Origin: an uncultured Candidatus Melainabacteria bacterium
Lineage (GTDB): Bacteria; Cyanobacteriota; Vampirovibrionia; Gastranaerophilales; Gastranaerophilaceae
Direction of reading: 5' to 3'
Assembly (NCBI GenBank): GCA_946622835.1
Contig: CAMOQI010000012.1
Location: forward strand, 1 to 10,616
DNA length: 10,616 nt
Within the stretch, counting starts at the first letter, position 1. Every line of letters starts with the position of its first letter. The notes beneath the pieces were generated by a model, which saw only the letters and a program-made list of their open reading frames with translations, made no database searches and was not told where the DNA came from. This document shows positions 6,456 through 10,616 of the stretch, in pieces. The translations under genes and the position numbers were made by a program.

Positions 6456-6605
6456 TCACTGTTCTCGTTTTATTTTTTCCGGATGGGCGGAATTTGACAG
6501 GATAATTTCATAATATTCATTCTTATCAATATTTACACCCATAGTTTTTGGGTCACAATATTTTTTCTTTTTCTTGTTCAACAATTTTTTATAATCACCG
6601 CTCAT
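6456..6605 (-). CDS. possible small basic protein (49 aa)
   Basis: An open frame from ATG 6603-6605 to TGA 6456-6458, 24 bp after the ispE stop and on the same strand. It starts MSGDYKKLLNKKKKKYCDPK and continues TMGVNIDKNEYYEIILSNSA to HPEKIKREQ. A Lys-rich N-terminus precedes a short Tyr/Ile-rich segment, with one cysteine. There is no Shine-Dalgarno match upstream (TTTACCCCT), so translation would depend on coupling to ispE or another mechanism. Composition and position, between ispE and the SLH promoter with no terminator before it, favour a last small gene of the rsmA-ispE transcript. Chance cannot be excluded at this length. Confidence 0.4.
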   Translation of the reverse strand: MSGDYKKLLNKKKKKYCDPKTMGVNIDKNEYYEIILSNSAHPEKIKREQ

Positions 6606-6629
6606 AGGGGTAAATATAACACAAAGAAG

Positions 6630-7430
6630 CTAGACAAACAACTCAACACCGTTTTTAGTCGCTGCTATATCATTCATCACCCAATACCCTTGCTCATTTT
6701 CATCAAAATTATCATTGACAAGAAAATATGTTGAACCCGAACCTGTCATTACCGCATTTGGATATTTTTCCTTTATATATTGAAGTTGAGGATAATCCTC
6801 TATTACTGCCCATTCCAAATCATTTACATATTTAAAACGTTGCCCCTGCTGTTTATCTTTTTTAGAAAACTTTGTATAAGCCTCTTTTGCCGAAATCCCA
6901 AGCTCTAAAGGCTTTATAAGACTAATTTTCATATCACGAAATTCACAAGGGGTAATAATTTCACCTCTGCCCTGAGCTTTTACACATCCGCCTTTCAAAC
7001 AAACATTCAAATCAGAACCAAGCTCTGCGCAAAGTCTATGTAATTCCCCCTCTGATAAAGGCCCGCCGAAAAGATGGTTCAAGCCAAACAATGTACCCGC
7101 AGCATCAGCGCTGCCGCCTGCCAAGCCGGCAGATACAGGTATTTTTTTCCCTATATAAATCAAAACCGTTTTTGATTTTATATCAAGAGTATCTAAAAAC
7201 AATTCTGCTGCCTTATAAACCAAATTTGTCTTATCATACGGAATTTCTTTTGAATCACCGTCTAAGTTAATTTCAACAATATCCGAATCAATGACCGAAA
7301 TTGTTAAAATATCGTACAAATTTATCGTTTGCATAATACTTTCTATATCATGATAGCCGTCAGCTCTTTTGCCCGTAATCTTCAAATTCAAATTTATTTT
7401 TGCGCGACATTTAATTTTTACACTATCCAA
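6630..7430 (-). CDS. ispE: 4-diphosphocytidyl-2-C-methyl-D-erythritol kinase
   Basis: IspE phosphorylates CDP-methylerythritol with ATP in the MEP isoprenoid pathway (cytoplasm, GHMP kinase superfamily). The 266-aa protein begins with RAKINLNLKITGKRADGYHD, the family start with catalytic Lys11. The GHMP ATP-binding glycine motif PVSAGLAGGSADAAGTL is at 98-114, LGSD with the catalytic Asp140 at 137-140, and the C-terminal glycine motif MTGSGSTYF at 228-236. After GSD the sequence is LNVCL where many IspE have VPFCL or VPFF, a mild deviation. Length is slightly short for the family (about 280). The start is TTG (7428-7430), with AAGGAG at 7439-7444 overlapping the rsmA stop; no ATG in frame fits. 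With only 12 bp after rsmA it is in one operon, a pairing common in bacteria. No terminator is visible after it. Confidence 0.96.
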   Translation of the reverse strand: MDSVKIKCRAKINLNLKITGKRADGYHDIESIMQTINLYDILTISVIDSDIVEINLDGDSKEIPYDKTNLVYKAAELFLDTLDIKSKTVLIYIGKKIPVSAGLAGGSADAAGTLFGLNHLFGGPLSEGELHRLCAELGSDLNVCLKGGCVKAQGRGEIITPCEFRDMKISLIKPLELGISAKEAYTKFSKKDKQQGQRFKYVNDLEWAVIEDYPQLQYIKEKYPNAVMTGSGSTYFLVNDNFDENEQGYWVMNDIAATKNGVELFV

Positions 7431-7442
7431 AACAAATTCTCC

Positions 7443-8276
7443 TTATTTGAACAACAATTCACTCAGCTTTCCAAAGGCTTCAATAGAAAGTTTTTCTCCT
7501 CTGATATTTTCATCAAAACCAAGTTCCTCAATAGATTTGATGACTTTTTCTTTCAAAAAACCGCCGTTTAGCAAACAATTTTTAAGATTTTTTCTGCGCT
7601 GAGCAAAAGCCGCCTTTACAACTCGCCTAAAATGAGAATAATCCGACAAATCAAGTTTTGGTCTTTCTCGCACCGAAAGTTTGACTATGGCAGACGTTAC
7701 CTTTGGCGCAGGGTAAAAACATTTCCTGCCGACTGTACGCATAACTTTAACATCAGCCCAAAACTGCGATAATATCGTCAACAATCCATACTGCTTACCC
7801 GAAGATTTTTCATCAGCAGCCATTCTTTGTGCCACTTCTTCTTGTACCATCAATATTATATCCGTTATTTTTGAGCGATTTTTATTATCCAAATCATCAA
7901 TTTCACCGAGCAAGTGCGCTATAATCGGACTTGTAATATAATAAGGAATATTTGCAACAATTTTAATTTTTCCGCTGCACAATTGCGACAAATCCGTCTT
8001 TAAAATATCTTTATGAATGATTTCAAGATTAGGGGCATTTAATTTTTCAAGTTCTTTTATTGCATCTTCATCGAGCTCGATTGCTATAACTTTTTTTGCA
8101 TATTTTATAAGTTGTTCCGTAACAAAACCAACCCCCGGACCGATTTCAACAACAGTATCTTCAGAACTTATATCCGCATAACTCAAAATATCGGCAATAA
8201 CTTCACCGTCAACCAAAAAGTTTTGTCCGAGGCGTTTTTTAGTTTTAAAATATTTTGCTCGTTCAAAATAATTCAT
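7443..8276 (-). CDS. rsmA: 16S rRNA (adenine(1518)-N(6)/adenine(1519)-N(6))-dimethyltransferase
   Basis: RsmA/KsgA dimethylates two adjacent adenines in helix 45 of 16S rRNA using S-adenosylmethionine. From the ATG at 8274-8276 the protein has 277 aa. It shows KKRLGQNFL near the N-terminus (13-21), SAM motif I EIGPGVGF at 44-51, IELDEDAI near 67, NIPYYITSP at 109-117 (catalytic N-I-P-Y), VQEEVAQRM at 144-152, FYPAPKVTSAIV at 187-198 and FAQRRKNLKN at 224-233. The frame stays open for 27 more codons upstream to 8357. Those residues are unlike the family, so I choose 8276, which leads into NYFERAKYFKTKKRLGQNFL. No Shine-Dalgarno lies before it. Instead a TATAAT is placed so that transcription would begin at or next to the ATG. 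First gene of the rsmA-ispE operon. Confidence 0.95.
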   Translation of the reverse strand: MNYFERAKYFKTKKRLGQNFLVDGEVIADILSYADISSEDTVVEIGPGVGFVTEQLIKYAKKVIAIELDEDAIKELEKLNAPNLEIIHKDILKTDLSQLCSGKIKIVANIPYYITSPIIAHLLGEIDDLDNKNRSKITDIILMVQEEVAQRMAADEKSSGKQYGLLTILSQFWADVKVMRTVGRKCFYPAPKVTSAIVKLSVRERPKLDLSDYSHFRRVVKAAFAQRRKNLKNCLLNGGFLKEKVIKSIEELGFDENIRGEKLSIEAFGKLSELLFK

Positions 8277-8283
8277 CTTAGCA

Positions 8284-8313
8284 ATTATAATAACACAGTT
8301 GGGGAAATGTATA
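8284..8313 (-). promoter_or_regulatory. probable rsmA-ispE promoter, leaderless arrangement
   Basis: On the minus strand a perfect -10 TATAAT (8284-8289) lies 7 bp upstream of the rsmA ATG, with a weak -35 TATACA (8308-8313) after an 18-bp spacer. Transcription would start at or within a base or two of the start codon. Confidence 0.5.
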
Positions 8314-8382
8314 CAAAATTTTATTTGATATTTTAATTTATGTAATAAAAAAAACATAACAAGAATCCGTATCGCATGATGG

Positions 8383-8391
8383 TGATATAAT
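8383..8391 (+). promoter_or_regulatory. extended -10 promoter of the glutamate-cysteine ligase gene
   Basis: TGA-TATAAT (8383-8391) is a full extended -10 (TGn plus consensus hexamer). The -35 position, GAATCC at 8363-8368, is poor, as often seen with extended -10 sites. The predicted start near 8398 gives a leader of about 13 nt that contains the ribosome site. Confidence 0.65.
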
Positions 8392-8410
8392 AAATGACAA
8401 AGGGGAATTG

Positions 8411-9730
8411 ATGTATCAAACTAAAGAAAAACTGGATAAAGCAGAAATAATGAAGCTCTATACCAAAGGGTTTAAGCCGCAAAATGATTTTAAAATCGGT
8501 ATGGAATATGAACGATTGCCTATCACAACAAAAACATATACTCACGTTGATTATTATAAAGACGGCGGAATAAGAGATTTATTAACCCTGTATGCAAAAG
8601 AAGAAACTTGGGATTACATAACGGATAATAGAGAAATCATCGGGCTTCAAAAAGGACATGACACCATAACCCTTGAACCCGGCTGCCAAATCGAAATCAG
8701 CACTAAGCCGGAAAAAACAATTTTCGAATTAAAGAAAAAAATAGATAATATAAATTCAGCTATGAAACCCCTTCTTGATTATTTTGGGATAAGCCTTCTA
8801 AATTACGGGGTTTCACCATATTCAACACACAAATCAATAAACCTTATTCCGAAAAGGCGTTACAAAATTATGGCTCGCTACCTGTGGGGAATATTATCAG
8901 ACGTTATGATGAGAGAAACCGCAGGAATACAATGCTGTATTGATTTTTCTTCCGAAGAAGATGCAATGAGGAAATTCAAACTTGGAAATAAATTATCCCC
9001 GTTTATAACGGCAATGTTTGCCAATTCTCCCATAAGAGGGGGAGTAGATACCGGCTATAAATCTTTCAGAGCGCTCAGCTGGCTCAATACAGATAACGAC
9101 AGATGCGGTTTTGCGGGCAAAATAAGCGAAGAATTCTCGTTTGAAGATTATATTGATTGTGTTATGAAAACTCCGATGATTTTTATCCAACGCGGGAATT
9201 TACCGTTTGAAATTAACGGAGATATAACGTTTGAACAGTATTTGTACAACAACTGGATGGGAGAAGAAGCAACAATTGAAGACTATGAACTTCAAGCAAA
9301 TCTTTATTTCCCCGAGGTTAGAATGCGCAACTTTATAGAACTCAGAAACGCTGATTGCGTTGGGGAGAATTTAAAATACTCGCTCTTAGCCATATATAAA
9401 GGTATTATGTACAGCGATTTTGCAATGAGCGAGTGCGAAGAATTACTTAAACATCTTCAATATAAAGATTTTTCCGAATTAAGATATGAAGTGCCAAAAC
9501 TCGGAATAAACACAAAAGTTAAAAACGCCATAATTACGGATTACGCAAAAGAAATAATTAATATTGCAGAAAAATCACTGCAAAAAATGCGCACAGGAGA
9601 AGATATATTTCTGGAAAACATAAAAGAATACACATTTGCCGGATTATCACCTGCGGATGTAATTTTACAAAATTGGTACGGAATCTGGAATAAAGATTTA
9701 TCAAAGCTTATAAATTATATTTCAAAATAA
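8411..9730 (+). CDS. glutamate-cysteine ligase, GCS2 (plant/alphaproteobacterial-type) family
   Basis: GCS2-family enzymes join L-glutamate and L-cysteine with ATP to make gamma-glutamylcysteine, the first step to glutathione or related thiols. The 439-aa protein has KIGMEYERL at 28-36 (family IGxExE-like metal-binding Glu), TITLEPGCQIEIS at 85-97, LLNYGVSPYS at 129-138, RYKIMARYL at 150-158, GIQCCIDFSS at 172-181 and RNFIELRNAD at 306-315. All fit the plant/EgtA-type layout and usual length. The ATG at 8411 has AAAGGGG 5 nt upstream; the adjacent in-frame TTG at 8408 is too close to it. It diverges from rsmA with its own promoter and precedes the prepilin gene. No glutathione synthetase is adjacent, so the end product is open; a standalone gamma-Glu-Cys producer or a distant gshB would both fit. 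Family assignment is firm; exact substrate is inferred. Confidence 0.88.
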   Translation: MYQTKEKLDKAEIMKLYTKGFKPQNDFKIGMEYERLPITTKTYTHVDYYKDGGIRDLLTLYAKEETWDYITDNREIIGLQKGHDTITLEPGCQIEISTKPEKTIFELKKKIDNINSAMKPLLDYFGISLLNYGVSPYSTHKSINLIPKRRYKIMARYLWGILSDVMMRETAGIQCCIDFSSEEDAMRKFKLGNKLSPFITAMFANSPIRGGVDTGYKSFRALSWLNTDNDRCGFAGKISEEFSFEDYIDCVMKTPMIFIQRGNLPFEINGDITFEQYLYNNWMGEEATIEDYELQANLYFPEVRMRNFIELRNADCVGENLKYSLLAIYKGIMYSDFAMSECEELLKHLQYKDFSELRYEVPKLGINTKVKNAIITDYAKEIINIAEKSLQKMRTGEDIFLENIKEYTFAGLSPADVILQNWYGIWNKDLSKLINYISK

Positions 9731-9738
9731 TTATCACC

Positions 9739-9767
9739 TTGCAAAAAGCGGAAAAATCAGTTATAAT
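9739..9767 (+). promoter_or_regulatory. near-consensus sigma70-type promoter of the prepilin-like gene
   Basis: TTGCAA (9739-9744), a 17-bp spacer and perfect TATAAT (9762-9767) predict a start near 9774, giving a leader of about 28 nt ending in AAAGGGG. It begins 9 bp after the ligase stop, so the prepilin gene can be expressed independently. Confidence 0.85.
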
Positions 9768-9801
9768 ATGCGTATGATAGGAATTATGAAAGGGGTTTGA
9801 T

Positions 9802-10533
9802 GTGACAAAATACGCTCATAACAATGATGTACAGAAAAGTAGCATACTAAAGCCCTTTCGTAAAGCGGGCTTTACGCTTGCTGAAGTTTTAATAACTTTA
9901 GGAATTATCGGTGTTGTTGCTGCGATGGTTATACCGTCACTTATATCGAGCTTCCAGAAAAAGATATATTACTCCAAATTCATGAAAGCCCGGATGGTTA
10001 TAGAAAATGCAGTTAAATTATTTGTAGATGAAACTGGTTGTGCTGAATCTATTATAAATTCAAGAAGCGGTAGTTGTTATGATGATTTTCCAAAATACTT
10101 TAATGTATCAACTATAATAACAACAGATAATTATAAAGAAGTATGTAAAAACTACAGTAAAGTTGCACAAAATTATGATGGTACTGACATTATGAATGGA
10201 ATAGAATATATTTGTGGTAATACTATATGCTCTTACAGAAAACAGGGCTATGCGTTTATAACCAAAGACGGAATGTTTTTTAATTTATGCTCTGATGGAG
10301 GGTACTCGGAAGGTTCGTTTGTTGATACAAACGGTCCGAGTAATGGACCTAACACTTTTGGTAGAGATATATTTGTTTACTATTCCCCATTTGAAAATCC
10401 CCTTAACTCTTTTTGTAACAATGCATGGGGATATACAAAATCTTGTTGGGAAAATGCTACTTGTTATGGTGATGATAAATATGGAGTCAACTGTGCTGCG
10501 CGCTTAATTGAAGAAGGCAAGATGAATTATTAG
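9802..10533 (+). CDS. type IV prepilin / type II secretion pseudopilin-like protein, cysteine-rich
   Basis: A 243-aa envelope protein processed by prepilin peptidase. The cleavage and methylation motif KAG|FTLAEVLITLG has Gly23 at -1, Phe24 at +1 and Glu28 at +5, followed by a hydrophobic helix GIIGVVAAMVIPSLI that anchors it before assembly into a pilus or pseudopilus. The leader of 23 residues is long and basic (KPFRKAG). The C-terminal domain has ten cysteines (80, 92, 115, 138, 143, 163, 205, 215, 221, 231) and many Asn/Gly/Tyr, suggesting a disulfide-stabilised surface domain. The start is GTG (9802-9804) with AAAGGGG 6 nt upstream; an ATG two bases earlier runs straight into a stop. No pilus assembly gene is in the window, so it may be an orphan minor pilin or one of many scattered prepilin genes. 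Prepilin class is firm; role is not. Confidence 0.9.
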   Translation: MTKYAHNNDVQKSSILKPFRKAGFTLAEVLITLGIIGVVAAMVIPSLISSFQKKIYYSKFMKARMVIENAVKLFVDETGCAESIINSRSGSCYDDFPKYFNVSTIITTDNYKEVCKNYSKVAQNYDGTDIMNGIEYICGNTICSYRKQGYAFITKDGMFFNLCSDGGYSEGSFVDTNGPSNGPNTFGRDIFVYYSPFENPLNSFCNNAWGYTKSCWENATCYGDDKYGVNCAARLIEEGKMNY

Positions 10534-10553
10534 GAAGCAGATTTTACCCCTTA

Positions 10554-10610
10554 TCTCTCCTACGGAGAGAAAAGAATTTCAATGCGAACTATAGTGAGCA
10601 TTAGAAATTC
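10554..10610. repeat. two consecutive inverted repeats near the window edge (terminator or dispersed-repeat candidate)
   Basis: TCTCTCC-TAC-GGAGAGA (10554-10570) is a 7-bp perfect stem. Immediately after it, GAATTTCAATGC (10574-10585) pairs with GCATT-A-GAAATTC (10598-10610), 12 bp with one bulged A, around a 12-nt loop containing CTATAG. Neither has a U-tract downstream on the plus strand. The last bases AAGAGA could pair with the opening TCTCT, so a larger symmetrical unit may continue beyond the window. Confidence 0.5.
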
Positions 10611-10616
10611 AAGAGA

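Noticed and set aside
8277..8357. 27-codon N-terminal extension of rsmA
   Set aside because: The residues (MFFLLHKLKYQIKF...) are unlike RsmA proteins and lie across the promoter. The ATG at 8276 leads directly into the family N-terminus.
8333..8545. 70-codon minus-strand frame over the start of the ligase gene
   Set aside because: Antisense shadow without ribosome site, overlapping a firm gene start and promoter.

Overview
The window is AT-rich bacterial DNA with short intergenic gaps, sigma70-type promoters and mostly clear Shine-Dalgarno sites. An S-layer-homology (SLH) secreted protein, a plant/alphaproteobacterial-type glutamate-cysteine ligase and a long-leader prepilin (cleavage G|FTLAEVL) together suggest a Candidatus Gastranaerophilales / Melainabacteria (Vampirovibrionia) genome. 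That placement is inference from protein style, not from a marker tree. I see no tRNA, rRNA, CRISPR array, transposase or phage gene.

Left part (1-1014): the 5' 229 codons of rpsB (ribosomal protein S2) run leftward off the window. A leader of about 158 nt precedes it. The leader is GC-richer than the DNA around it and holds several hairpins and mutually exclusive pairings. A promoter lies beyond it, so this is a candidate regulatory leader.

Accessory-looking block (1015-3523): two tandem paralogous rightward genes of unknown function encode proteins of 307 and 395 aa. Each has a basic N-terminal region, a KKMPLI motif, a glycine-rich hydrophobic segment ending in G(D/E)W, and a low-complexity Gln-rich tail ending in Asn/Tyr/Met-rich sequence with NPF tripeptides. 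A strong terminator separates them. Facing them is an uncatalogued 57-aa coiled-coil-like small gene (3350-3523, minus).

Middle (3615-6605): a uridine kinase/phosphoribulokinase-family P-loop kinase (plus) converges on a small secreted six-cysteine protein (minus) over a bidirectional terminator. Next is a 424-aa secreted SLH-domain protein (minus) with a strong promoter and terminator. Its non-SLH half looks faintly like the VirB10/TrbI beta domain. A possible 49-aa small ORF lies just upstream of it.

Right (6630-10616): rsmA and ispE form a leftward operon (12-nt gap, ispE starting at TTG). rsmA appears leaderless or nearly so. Divergent from it are a GCS2-type glutamate-cysteine ligase and then a cysteine-rich type IV prepilin/pseudopilin-like protein with its own near-consensus promoter. 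The last 60 bases hold two nested inverted repeats that may be a terminator or an edge of a dispersed repeat.

The housekeeping genes (rpsB, kinase, ispE, rsmA) are ordinary. The less explained material is the rpsB leader, the tandem hydrophobic-hairpin paralogs with the opposing small coiled-coil gene, and the SLH fusion.
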